IMG/VR virus record: IMGVR_UViG_3300022542_000154
Location: 1-30,593 of that record
Strand: one strand, 5' to 3'
Source of the DNA: a virus
Length of the DNA stretch: 30,593 nucleotides
Shown here one piece after another: positions 1 to 6,231 of the stretch (positions within the stretch are counted from its first letter, which is position 1; every line of letters begins with the position of its first letter). A model generated the notes under the pieces. It ran no database searches. It saw only the letters and a list, made by a program, of their open reading frames with translations, and was not told the DNA's origin. The position numbers and the translations under genes are program-made.

Positions 1-156
1 ACGTTGCTTTGTAGCTTCTAAGTTATCAATCCCAAATGCTACATAGTCTGTAAGCTGTTCAGGGCTTGTAGCTTCTAGCTTGGCATCTAAAATAGCACCT
101 ATGTTTTCTATCTTTGCTGTCTCTAGTTTTGTCTCGTATCTCTGTTGTAAGTTCAT
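1..156 (-). CDS. Partial hypothetical phage protein (N-terminal 52 residues)
   Basis: An open frame starts at an ATG at 156 and runs out of the left edge without a stop. The start is preceded by an AAGGAAAATAAG ribosome-binding site that lies over the end of the ERF gene, whose stop is only 1 base away, so the two genes are probably co-translated. The visible 52 residues are hydrophilic and helical, rich in Glu, Lys and Ala, with no signal peptide or membrane segment. Genes after an ERF annealing protein often encode an exonuclease or another recombination factor, but nothing in this fragment identifies one. Confidence 0.7.
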   Translation of the reverse strand, partial: MNLQQRYETKLETAKIENIGAILDAKLEATSPEQLTDYVAFGIDNLEATKQR

Positions 157-157
157 C

Positions 158-757
158 TTATTTTCCTTTTTTAACTTTCTTTTGGAGTTGATCTACTGCA
201 CCTTGAAAATATGACTGTGGAAAGTCTGAGTATGTTTGTGCGTTGTAGTATGCTAGAAATTCGCCCTCGTTTGTATCAGTTGAATTAACTAAGCCTTGAA
301 GCATTGCTCTCTGTTTGTCATTTACCTTATTAGATACTTCTTGATTTACATCATCACCAGTCTGCAACATTAAAACTTTAAGTAGTGCATTTTTAACCGC
401 ATAAGTAAGACATTTATTTGCACCTTTGTCGCTATTGTCTTCTGCGTGAGCTTCACTTCTAATCACTATCTCTGAGCCATCGTCAACATCAATAAAAGCT
501 ACGTCATAAAGTGCTTCCATTCGTATCTTCTTGCCACCGTTTTTTGTTGTTCCCTCGATTGAGATACCTTTATCTACTTGATGAGGCACTACGATAACAC
601 CAGCATCTACAAAGTGCTGTCTAACTACGCTTAATATTTTATCATGAGTTACAATTCTAAATGTGTTTTGTCCATACCCTAACTGACCGTCTTTTGTTAC
701 AAACTCTACTTTTTTCATTATTGAGTTTATCTTTTTATATATCCCTTTCGCTTCCAT
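158..757 (-). CDS. erf: ERF-family single-strand DNA annealing recombinase
   Basis: The 199-residue product matches the ERF superfamily of phage single-strand annealing proteins, which pair complementary strands during recombination and genome circularisation (P22 Erf is the type member). The hallmark is the segment around residues 108-135, where DKGANKCLTYAVKNALLKVL is followed by QTGDD. This is the ERF core (a K-ALTYA-KYALL-like helix followed by a TGDD turn). The N-terminal part contains the expected beta strands, including an FRIVTHDKI segment. The C-terminus is a short basic Lys-rich tail, which may help bind DNA. The ATG at 757 has an AAAAGGATAAGAG site. Four or five very small genes precede it in the same operon, and the operon promoter is near 1665. 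Confidence 0.88.
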   Translation of the reverse strand: MEAKGIYKKINSIMKKVEFVTKDGQLGYGQNTFRIVTHDKILSVVRQHFVDAGVIVVPHQVDKGISIEGTTKNGGKKIRMEALYDVAFIDVDDGSEIVIRSEAHAEDNSDKGANKCLTYAVKNALLKVLMLQTGDDVNQEVSNKVNDKQRAMLQGLVNSTDTNEGEFLAYYNAQTYSDFPQSYFQGAVDQLQKKVKKGK

Positions 758-760
758 CTC

Positions 761-898
761 TTATCCTTTTAAATATGTTTCTGTTGCTTTACTCGCTGTT
801 TTCCAAATTTCCCACGCTGCTTCTCTGTTTAGCATAGTTCCGTTTATGTGTGTGTCGTAGTAAGCATCGAAATACTCTCTAAGTGTTAATTCATCCAT
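761..898 (-). CDS. Small hypothetical protein (45 aa)
   Basis: A 45-residue frame begins MDELTLREYF and ends at a TAA at 761. It has a good AAAGGATAACAG ribosome-binding site and fits tightly between its neighbours, with 3-base gaps on both sides. The protein is acidic and helical, with aromatic residues, and has no membrane segment. Its function is unknown. The spacing and ribosome-binding site, rather than homology, argue that it is a real gene of the recombination operon. Confidence 0.6.
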   Translation of the reverse strand: MDELTLREYFDAYYDTHINGTMLNREAAWEIWKTASKATETYLKG

Positions 899-901
899 CT
901 G

Positions 902-1027
902 TTATCCTTTTAATTTACTCAACACATCATTATATGCGTCTATAGCACCTCTTGCGTAGAAGTTGTTTTCATTTTCTAAGTTTTTGATTGCAGTTTCTAT
1001 GTAAAATATTAGGTCTTCGTTGCTCAT
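902..1027 (-). CDS. Small hypothetical protein (41 aa)
   Basis: A 41-residue frame starts at the ATG at 1027 and stops at 902. The start overlaps the stop of the preceding gene as ATGA, and a GGAGAAAATAG site lies upstream. The product is a short helical, hydrophilic peptide with no recognisable motif. It belongs to the chain of tiny genes leading to the ERF gene. Confidence 0.55.
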   Translation of the reverse strand: MSNEDLIFYIETAIKNLENENNFYARGAIDAYNDVLSKLKG

Positions 1028-1119
1028 CTATTTTCTCCGTAAGGTCTTTTACTTTCTAGGTATCTGTCTATATTGATTAAAACGGCTACTGTAAATATAA
1101 ATATTGCAATTTCAATCAT
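1024..1119 (-). CDS. Tiny single-pass membrane protein (31 aa)
   Basis: The 31-residue product has one hydrophobic segment at about residues 3-16 (IEIAIFIFTVAVLI), followed by a basic/polar tail. Its ATG overlaps the stop of the upstream ribbon-helix-helix gene (TAATG) and its stop overlaps the next start (ATGA), so translation is probably coupled on both sides. Its function is unknown. Confidence 0.5.
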   Translation of the reverse strand: MIEIAIFIFTVAVLINIDRYLESKRPYGENR

Positions 1120-1259
1120 TACTTATCCTTTACGTCTGATTTGCATTGAGCTAAACACATACGAATATAACCGTCATAACTCATGCCTAACTTGTCGGCT
1201 CTTTTTTTGAGTTCAAGCTTTGTATTTTCTTTTATCTCTATTGAGAAACGCTTTGCCAT
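1119..1259 (-). CDS. Arc/CopG-type ribbon-helix-helix protein (46 aa)
   Basis: The product is 46 residues long and begins MAKRFSIEIKENTKLELKKR. A short beta strand (RFSIEIK) is followed by helix A (ENTKLELKKRADKLG) and helix B (SYDGYIRMCLAQC). That is the size and order of an Arc/CopG ribbon-helix-helix DNA-binding protein, a family that acts as dimers with paired strands in the major groove. A four-copy direct-repeat operator candidate lies about 400 bases upstream at the operon promoter (1644-1717), so autoregulation is a reasonable inference. A ribosome-binding site AAAGGAGATTAAG lies directly before the ATG. It ends in a TAATG overlap with the next gene. Confidence 0.68.
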   Translation of the reverse strand: MAKRFSIEIKENTKLELKKRADKLGMSYDGYIRMCLAQCKSDVKDK

Positions 1260-1260
1260 C

Positions 1261-1629
1261 TTAATCTCCTTTTATAAATTCTTTAGCAATATCATCAAAA
1301 ATAACTTGCTTCCCACCACTACTTTGTAAGGCTGTTATCCCTTTTGGCTTAAACGAGAAACCCTCTCCCTCCCCAAGTACCCACACGTGTTTATTTGCCA
1401 TTTCTGAAAAATCATTAACGTCTAAGCATATTAATAATTGTCTAATAACCTCACATCCGTAAGCTGTGCCTTGTCTTTTTTCTAAATCTTTATTATATGT
1501 GTCAAGTGCTATTCCACCAATTCCTTGTGAGCCACCATCCTCATAATCTACAAAAATCCAAAAGTTCAAAATCCCTCTTTCTTTAATTTCAAGATTTGCT
1601 TTTGTTATGATTGCTAATTGCTTGTTCAT
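1261..1629 (-). CDS. Conserved phage protein of unknown function (122 aa)
   Basis: The product resembles a conserved phage protein that I recall from recombination/replication neighbourhoods. Its marks are a DHGIL-type segment (here ERGILNFWIFVDYEDGG at about 17-33), then GSQGIGGIALDTY (33-45), RQGTAYGCEVIRQLL (52-66) and a KHVWVLGEGEG segment (80-90). The fold looks alpha/beta, but I cannot name a biochemical activity. It is the first gene after the repeat-flanked promoter, with an AAAGGAGATAAG site 1 base or so from the ATG. Its position as leader gene of the ERF operon suggests a role in early DNA metabolism. That is inference. Confidence 0.72.
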   Translation of the reverse strand: MNKQLAIITKANLEIKERGILNFWIFVDYEDGGSQGIGGIALDTYNKDLEKRQGTAYGCEVIRQLLICLDVNDFSEMANKHVWVLGEGEGFSFKPKGITALQSSGGKQVIFDDIAKEFIKGD

Positions 1630-1643
1630 CTTATCTCCTTTTG

Positions 1644-1717
1644 TTTACAGTAAGTTTACAGTAGATAATATAAAGTGTAGCTTTAATTAGAAAAGAATTA
1701 CAGTATTTTTGCAGTAT
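1644..1717 (-). promoter_or_regulatory. Promoter flanked by two pairs of 11-bp-spaced direct repeats (operator candidate)
   Basis: Read on the minus strand, the motif TACTGTAAA (or TACTGCAAA/TACTGTAAT) occurs four times in the same orientation. One pair is at 1644-1664 and the other at 1697-1717, and within each pair the units are exactly 11 bp apart. Between the pairs lies a -10-like TATTAT at 1665-1670, so the predicted transcript start near 1658 falls inside the downstream pair while the upstream pair sits at about -39 to -59. This layout is what a cooperatively bound repressor or repressor/activator would need. It controls the operon running from 1629 to the left edge. Confidence 0.5.
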
Positions 1718-1720
1718 TGT

Positions 1721-1813
1721 TTATTTGTTGTAGATATAGCCCACTATGCTATAGGCTATGAGAAGTGATATTGTGATAGATGCGGTGAAGATGGCATCTA
1801 TTGCTGTTTTCAT
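1721..1813 (-). CDS. Tiny membrane protein after the lysozyme (30 aa)
   Basis: The 30-residue product begins MKTAIDAIFTASITISLLIA and is almost one membrane-spanning helix, with a short YNK tail. It starts one base after the stop of the preceding 32-residue gene (TAACATG), so translation is likely re-initiation because no clear Shine-Dalgarno site is present. It ends the lysis block. Small membrane proteins next to an endolysin can be holins, antiholins or pinholins, but nothing proves that role here. Confidence 0.42.
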   Translation of the reverse strand: MKTAIDAIFTASITISLLIAYSIVGYIYNK

Positions 1814-1814
1814 G

Positions 1815-1913
1815 TTAGTACATAAATAATAGAAACGAAATTATGAAAGCAACGAGAAGAACAATAAACGCCCATTCTAATACTGCCTTGTCACTTTCAC
1901 TTAGATTAAACAT
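1815..1913 (-). CDS. Small single-pass membrane protein overlapping the lysozyme gene (32 aa)
   Basis: The 32-residue product has a charged N-terminus (MFNLSESDKAVLEW) and one long hydrophobic helix to the C-terminus. Its ATG overlaps the TAA of the GH108 lysozyme gene as TAATG, a strong sign of coupled translation. An N-out or N-in single-helix membrane protein tied to an endolysin suggests a lysis accessory function such as an antiholin or pinholin. This is inferred from topology and position only. Confidence 0.48.
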   Translation of the reverse strand: MFNLSESDKAVLEWAFIVLLVAFIISFLLFMY

Positions 1914-2473
1914 TATACAAATAATGCTCTGTTTTTCCAACCATCAAGATATTTTTCAAACTTTGGCTTATTTTCTGCAAGTTCTTTAAAGTGCTGTATT
2001 TCTTTTTTGTCATACATAATGTCGAAGTCTTGCTCGTTAAAGCTGTTTATCTTGCTTAGAGACTTAGAGCCTATGATTCCGTCAATCGTTGCTCCTACTA
2101 CTGATTGTGCTAATTTAGTGGCTGTTTTCAATCCACCTACAATAGCCATAGCAAATATCTCATCTGCTATCTTTTGGCTTTTGACTTCATCAAGCTTTAA
2201 AGGCTTCCAATATTTAAAGTAATAGATTTTATTTACTCTTTCTATTGTCTCTTTATCATTAAAAAGCATAACAGACGCTCTTTTTATATCAGTACCACAA
2301 AGCACCACTAGACTAGAAATGAAGTCCCAGTTCACTTGAACAGGGTTTGCTTTTTGGTATATGCCTCCAAGCGTCCAGCCATCTTCGCCTGAATTATAAT
2401 GAAGAAACAGTTTTGGATCATTACTAAACTCCAAGTGAAACACATTTTTAAGTGATATGTCTATGTCTGCCAT
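1913..2473 (-). CDS. GH108-type phage lysozyme (endolysin/N-acetylmuramidase)
   Basis: The 186-residue product has the layout of glycoside hydrolase family 108 muramidases, which cleave peptidoglycan glycan strands. Near the N-terminus Glu15 (HLEFSNDP) lies where the family's EGGY catalytic glutamate sits, followed by GEDGWTLGGIY (29-39), matching the family's GG-T--GIS segment. Further on, YYFKYWKPL (84-92) corresponds to the Y--DYW helix. DGIIGSKSL (131-139) corresponds to the DG-IG--T peptidoglycan-binding-like segment common at the C-terminus of this family. There is no signal peptide, so export would need a holin, and membrane-protein genes flank it on both sides. The EGGY motif is degenerate (EFSN), but the Glu is kept. 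The start is a TAATG overlap with the upstream holin-like gene. Confidence 0.78.
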   Translation of the reverse strand: MADIDISLKNVFHLEFSNDPKLFLHYNSGEDGWTLGGIYQKANPVQVNWDFISSLVVLCGTDIKRASVMLFNDKETIERVNKIYYFKYWKPLKLDEVKSQKIADEIFAMAIVGGLKTATKLAQSVVGATIDGIIGSKSLSKINSFNEQDFDIMYDKKEIQHFKELAENKPKFEKYLDGWKNRALFV

Positions 2474-2922
2474 TACTTATCCTTACTAAACATATCTTTA
2501 AGGCTATTAAGACTTCCACCGGCGAAGTAAAAACCTACTATTATCATCACGATACCACCTAGACTAAATGCAGTCACTAAAGCATATAATGGGTCTAATG
2601 AAATTGTAACTATTTCTAAAGGAACTTCAAGTTTTGCATTTGCTAGTACTTGCCTATATGTAGCTATCATATTAAAAATGGTGATCACTAGTCCTACAAT
2701 AAAAGCTAGTCCAAATAACAGACTGTACCAAATAGCCAATATGCGTTGAGTTACCTTAAAGGGATGATATGCCTTAAGAGTCTCTATAAACTGCGTTGTA
2801 GCCTTTGCGTTGTAGTCTAGCTTCTCTTCATCTGTTAAGATTAACTTATCTCCTGACGATATGATTGCATCTGTTGCTTTTGATATCGTGTCTCCTGCTG
2901 AAAATATATTCCAAAAACCCAT
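2473..2922 (-). CDS. Holin-like membrane protein (149 aa)
   Basis: The N-terminal 60 residues are amphipathic and helical and include a KLILTDEEKLDYNAKA segment. Two strong membrane segments follow at about 62-86 and 111-134, and the C-terminus is charged (SLKDMFSKDK). The arrangement resembles the '3TM holin' family found in phages and gene-transfer agents, where an amphipathic N-terminus precedes the membrane helices. It directly precedes the lysozyme gene (TAATG overlap) and has an AAGGATAGAAAG ribosome-binding site. It is the best candidate for the main holin, although two of its neighbours are also membrane proteins. Confidence 0.58.
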   Translation of the reverse strand: MGFWNIFSAGDTISKATDAIISSGDKLILTDEEKLDYNAKATTQFIETLKAYHPFKVTQRILAIWYSLLFGLAFIVGLVITIFNMIATYRQVLANAKLEVPLEIVTISLDPLYALVTAFSLGGIVMIIVGFYFAGGSLNSLKDMFSKDK

Positions 2923-2926
2923 CTTT

Positions 2927-3154
2927 CTATCCTTGTATTAAAATTGAAACACCATAAAAAAAAGCATACACACTCATAGTAAATGTTGTTTTGTATAGTG
3001 AAATTTTTAAGTGATGATTTTTTACTAAGCGTTGGAGAGGTGCGTCTGTTTCCATATACACCTCTCTAAGCTCTGAATCTGTATTGTGGTATGTTTTGAT
3101 ATATTGAAATATCTTTATATTTTGCTCCGGAGTTATTCCACAGTAGGAAGTCAT
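2927..3154 (-). CDS. Small C-terminally membrane-anchored protein in the lysis block (75 aa)
   Basis: The first 50 residues are polar and helical. A single hydrophobic segment spans about 52-75 and ends the protein (GVSILIQG). The ATG overlaps the stop of the upstream coiled-coil gene (ATGA). It is not recognised. A tail-anchored protein between a coiled-coil membrane protein and a holin is consistent with a lysis accessory or spanin-like role, but there is no lipobox and no periplasmic coiled coil. Confidence 0.55.
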   Translation of the reverse strand: MTSYCGITPEQNIKIFQYIKTYHNTDSELREVYMETDAPLQRLVKNHHLKISLYKTTFTMSVYAFFYGVSILIQG

Positions 3155-3576
3155 TTTATTCCGAGACTAAATAAGTAGGCTGTAGCAACTATAGACCCTG
3201 TTGCAGTTAATACAATTTTGCCTATCTCCCACAACCTACTATCCTTTTTTTCTATTGCCTTGTCTCTATCTTCAATCATTTTGCCCATTCTAACCATTTC
3301 ATTATCTGTGATTTTATTAAGAACTGCGTTATGTTGTTCATCAGATTTTTTATCTCTATCTATCATCATTTTTGTTAGAGTTTCCACTTTGTCCTCCAAT
3401 CCGTCCATACGCTTTCGACCTTTTTCAAAACCTATATCGACTTTATCATTTAGCTTAGTTTGCCCGTCCTTGAGATCTTCTAAGTCTTTTACTATCTCAT
3501 CGTCTCTATCATGTAAACTCTTAACTGTATCTGTTTGCTTGATTTGACTGTCAAGCTGTTCGATTGCTGGTTCCAC
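3151..3576 (-). CDS. Coiled-coil protein with C-terminal membrane anchor (XhlA-like layout, 141 aa)
   Basis: Translation starts at GTG (3574-3576) with an AAAGGATTAAAAC site. Residues from about 20 to 115 are highly charged with heptad-like spacing, suggesting a long coiled coil. A single membrane helix at about 119-141 ends the protein. The layout resembles XhlA-type haemolysin/holin partners of phage lysis modules, but the protein is longer than usual and I see no diagnostic motif. It is the first gene of the lysis block, preceded by a TATAAT-type promoter, so the lysis genes may be transcribed on their own as well as by read-through. Confidence 0.6.
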   Translation of the reverse strand: MEPAIEQLDSQIKQTDTVKSLHDRDDEIVKDLEDLKDGQTKLNDKVDIGFEKGRKRMDGLEDKVETLTKMMIDRDKKSDEQHNAVLNKITDNEMVRMGKMIEDRDKAIEKKDSRLWEIGKIVLTATGSIVATAYLFSLGIK

Positions 3577-3595
3577 GTTTTAATCCTTTTCTTTT

Positions 3596-3601
3596 ATTAT
3601 A
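3596..3601 (-). promoter_or_regulatory. -10 box for the lysis block
   Basis: TATAAT is present on the minus strand, 20 bases before the GTG start of the coiled-coil gene, in the noncoding gap after the tailspike. It fits the series of TATAAT boxes seen before other units in this window. No convincing -35 is present. Confidence 0.4.
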
Positions 3602-3616
3602 TCACTTTTTTAAAAA

Positions 3617-5071
3617 TTAAGCGGTTGTGCTATCTATTATTAGCCCAAGACTACTTAACCCGGTCAATAATCTTTCTAAAACTAAAGCTGTTTCAGTGCC
3701 TCTGCTTCCATATACTGTCGGCTGTGCCGCAGGAGCATTTCCATAAAAACCTACTCTATCAGTGAACATTGCCCTTGTCGTTATTTTATTACTAGCGTCT
3801 GTCCCACCAATGCTTGCATTTCCTACTGTATTTGCAGAAGCCCCAAAAGAGTTGCCGAATACATTGTTTCTAGTGTCTGATGCCATATAAATTGAATATG
3901 TTGTTAATGGTGCAGAATCATCGTATGGGTCTGCAAATACATTGCCAATGATGGTTGATTCTTGCATCTCTATTTGGATACAAGGCACGGTAGCAGTTTG
4001 AAGTGTTCTAAATACATTCCCGATGATGCTTAATGATTCTATTAGTGATGTAGAGTCAGAAGATATACTTTGTTCTGCCAAAGTATCTAATACATTGTTT
4101 GCTATTGTAATATATCTACATGAAGATGAGTCCATTTTTATCCCAACTCTACATCCCCATATATCATTGCCTATAATTTTCTCAGTCCAATTTGACATGA
4201 AGATTCCTGTATCAGAATCACCCACTGAACATCCTTGGATTAACCAATCAGGGGAGTTTAAATATACAGCAGTGTCATCACATTTCCAAAAAGTAGAACT
4301 TTTTACTTTTCCTGAGCCTCTTTTTAGTCCTGCTTTAATACCGTTCCCTGTGAAATATTTGACAATTACATTAGTTATTCTTAGATTAGTCTCTGTAATA
4401 GAAGTTGCGTCTGGTAATAATATTCCATCTGTTATAGTGGTTTGTCCTACTGCATAAGAGTTTCCGTTCAATTCTATATTCTTTAATATTCCTGATTCTA
4501 CGTCAATATTGTAATGCAATAGATATGTAGAAGAAGTTCCCTCAAATAATCTAAGTTGAGTCCCACCCTCGGTTGAGGCTCCTATCATAGTATTTGTGTT
4601 TTCTCCTATTATTGAAACGGTTTTTCCTATTGTGAGTCCATTAACAATATAAATTCCTGCTGGTATAAATATTTCATTTGCTATATCAAAAACTTTCTGA
4701 ATTGCTGTTGTTGTTATGTCTACTAATGGTATATTATTGTTATTGTAAGCCCCAAACCATAATACATTAACCGCTCCACTATATTGTCTAACCCAACAAC
4801 CCAAACCTACACCGTTTCCTTGATTAGCTAAAGTTTGTCCAGGATCTATAATAGTTCCGCCATTAGCAGTTGATTTGTCTATTGTTGAGTCGTAGTTGAA
4901 TAGACCACCTCCGCCATCGTTTTCAGCGTGGTAGCCTTTGACGTTTACCGAAAATGTTACAGAGGTATCAACTGACAATAAATCAGTCATTGTGTCTTTT
5001 ATATCACCTTTATTTATTCTAGCGAACACCTCTGATGTAGTGCTTCCATCTTTTCCACATATTAAGCTCAT
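3617..5071 (-). CDS. Right-handed beta-helix tailspike/tail fibre protein
   Basis: The 484-residue product has a pectate-lyase-like parallel beta-helix. It contains repeated short strands with N/G turns such as GNSYAVGQ, IIGNDIWGC, ITIANNVLD, LSIIGNVFR and STIIGNVFADP between about 190 and 400. Tailspikes with this fold bind and often cleave surface polysaccharide. The N-terminal segment around residues 25-60 (GDIKDTMTDLLS, then VKGYHAENDGGGGLF) is the usual lead-in, with the G-Y---NDGGGG element that precedes phage beta-helices. The C-terminus (VGFYGNAPAAQP, then a LLTGLSSLGLIID segment) is a trimer-end motif I recall from many marine phage fibre proteins. The catalytic residues are not identifiable by eye. 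It is the last tail gene before the lysis block. Confidence 0.75.
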   Translation of the reverse strand: MSLICGKDGSTTSEVFARINKGDIKDTMTDLLSVDTSVTFSVNVKGYHAENDGGGGLFNYDSTIDKSTANGGTIIDPGQTLANQGNGVGLGCWVRQYSGAVNVLWFGAYNNNNIPLVDITTTAIQKVFDIANEIFIPAGIYIVNGLTIGKTVSIIGENTNTMIGASTEGGTQLRLFEGTSSTYLLHYNIDVESGILKNIELNGNSYAVGQTTITDGILLPDATSITETNLRITNVIVKYFTGNGIKAGLKRGSGKVKSSTFWKCDDTAVYLNSPDWLIQGCSVGDSDTGIFMSNWTEKIIGNDIWGCRVGIKMDSSSCRYITIANNVLDTLAEQSISSDSTSLIESLSIIGNVFRTLQTATVPCIQIEMQESTIIGNVFADPYDDSAPLTTYSIYMASDTRNNVFGNSFGASANTVGNASIGGTDASNKITTRAMFTDRVGFYGNAPAAQPTVYGSRGTETALVLERLLTGLSSLGLIIDSTTA

Positions 5072-5072
5072 T

Positions 5073-5321
5073 TTATTCTCCTAAACTTTTTTTGCAATGT
5101 TTTGATTCAATCTTTTTTAAAAACCAACAAACTGAATTATCAAACCAATTAGCTGTTCCGACTAATTGTTTTCTGTGTATATGTGAACTTACTGTCTCAT
5201 CTTGAGAGCCATTCCACGCAATGACATTTAAGCCTTGGTCTAGCCAAAGAAGTATTCGCATAAATCTACTTCTTTTTTTTACATCATTATCAAATTTCTC
5301 ATAAAGTTCTGATTTTTTCAT
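5073..5321 (-). CDS. Conserved small phage protein, LDQ-LN / DET-SSH type (82 aa)
   Basis: The product carries the pattern LLWLDQGLNVIAWNGSQDET, then VSSH, and near the C-terminus a Cys-His-Cys element (ESKHCKKS). I recall this pattern (LDQ-LN---G---ET-SSR, then HC--S) from small conserved proteins of proteobacterial phages, often near the lysis or tail-fibre genes, with no known function. Conserved His and Cys residues could bind metal. The gene sits between the tailspike and a tail accessory gene and starts 1 base from the upstream stop, with a GGGGTG site. Confidence 0.62.
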   Translation of the reverse strand: MKKSELYEKFDNDVKKRSRFMRILLWLDQGLNVIAWNGSQDETVSSHIHRKQLVGTANWFDNSVCWFLKKIESKHCKKSLGE

Positions 5322-5777
5322 CTAGACACCCCAATTAATATCTTCTAAGAGAGTGCCATTTGCTATAGCAGTATTCTCTGTAGTTCTAATGGAGCTAATC
5401 CATGAATTTGAATCTCTGACCGACTGTAAAGCCACTTCCTCATATACACTCAAAGTCTCACCTTGAAGCTGTTTATCTTGAATAGAGATTGCTATGCTCA
5501 TCAGCTTTCTTTGTTTAAGAGGTGAATATTCGGCTTCTATTATTGAAGTTGCTTTTGCTGTGATAGTTGCTGCAATCTCTTGGGCTGTTGGAGGTGGTGG
5601 AGCTACATATTCAGCAATTGTCGCTGTTTCCAGATAGCTTCTTATCTCTTTATCAGAACTCTGGTCTGCTTCATCACTTTTGAATGTATAAGAGATCAAT
5701 CCATATTGTGGATGTTCTATCTCTACATCAACTATTGTTTGTGCTTCATTTTTATATATTGCGTTTTTTATATTCAT
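5322..5777 (-). CDS. Tail-fibre-associated protein of unknown function (151 aa)
   Basis: An N-terminal beta-rich part (residues 1-58) is joined by a proline stretch (VAPPPPTAQEI at 58-68) to a helical C-terminus. The form, a short strand domain followed by -Y-PPP- and a helix, is common in small proteins encoded beside phage tail fibres, including DUF4376-like and fibre-assembly proteins. I cannot place it in a specific family. It is encoded just before the tailspike pair and has an AAAGGACATAAA ribosome-binding site. Confidence 0.55.
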   Translation of the reverse strand: MNIKNAIYKNEAQTIVDVEIEHPQYGLISYTFKSDEADQSSDKEIRSYLETATIAEYVAPPPPTAQEIAATITAKATSIIEAEYSPLKQRKLMSIAISIQDKQLQGETLSVYEEVALQSVRDSNSWISSIRTTENTAIANGTLLEDINWGV

Positions 5778-5787
5778 TTTATGTCCT

Positions 5788-6222
5788 TTAGGCTATGCGC
5801 AACCAGAGTGATACAGGATAATCGTTATAGGAGAACCCACCATTGGCGTAGGCTCCCATTAGCTTCCAAGTTCCAGATAAAAAAGGATGGTCATCTGTTC
5901 CCGGCTGATAGAGGTCTGGTGCAATAATGCTACCAGTAGTTGCAATAGCTCCCCTATATAAAATAGCACTTGGCTGCAAGGATGAGCCTGCTAAAGTTGA
6001 ACCCATCGTATAGCCAGTGCTTATATCTGTTGCATGTTGTCTAGCTAAAACATAGGCTCCAACCGCTCCTGCTGTTGAATTAGCTATAGCTCCGCCTATT
6101 CCTGGTGCTCCACTAGCACCTGCTGCCATTGCTGCTAAGTTATCTCTCATTTGTTTAAATATTGAGCCTTTCCCCGGTTTCCCTGAATTAAAAAGCGAAT
6201 CTGCTAAATCTACCCATGCCAT
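5788..6222 (-). CDS. Tail tip/baseplate-associated protein (144 aa)
   Basis: The protein has a Gly/Ala-rich middle (IGGAIANSTAGAVGAYVLA at about 42-60), then a beta-rich C-terminus ending GTWKLMGAYA and SLWLRIA. I recall this C-terminal pattern (GTW-LMG...LWLR) from tail-associated proteins encoded directly after the baseplate-hub gene in many phages, where it is annotated only as hypothetical or structural. Glycine-rich linkers followed by a strand domain suggest an adaptor for fibres. It has a GGAGAATAT site. Confidence 0.55.
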   Translation of the reverse strand: MAWVDLADSLFNSGKPGKGSIFKQMRDNLAAMAAGASGAPGIGGAIANSTAGAVGAYVLARQHATDISTGYTMGSTLAGSSLQPSAILYRGAIATTGSIIAPDLYQPGTDDHPFLSGTWKLMGAYANGGFSYNDYPVSLWLRIA

Positions 6223-6231
6223 ATATTCTCC

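Noticed and set aside
4023-4457. Plus-strand frame of 144 codons opposite the tailspike gene
   Set aside because: It is the antisense shadow of a well-supported beta-helix gene, has no ribosome-binding site, and its composition is that of reversed coding sequence.
3617-5071. Diversity-generating retroelement target in the tailspike
   Set aside because: No reverse transcriptase or template repeat is present in the window, and the tailspike C-terminus shows no C-type lectin-like variable region.
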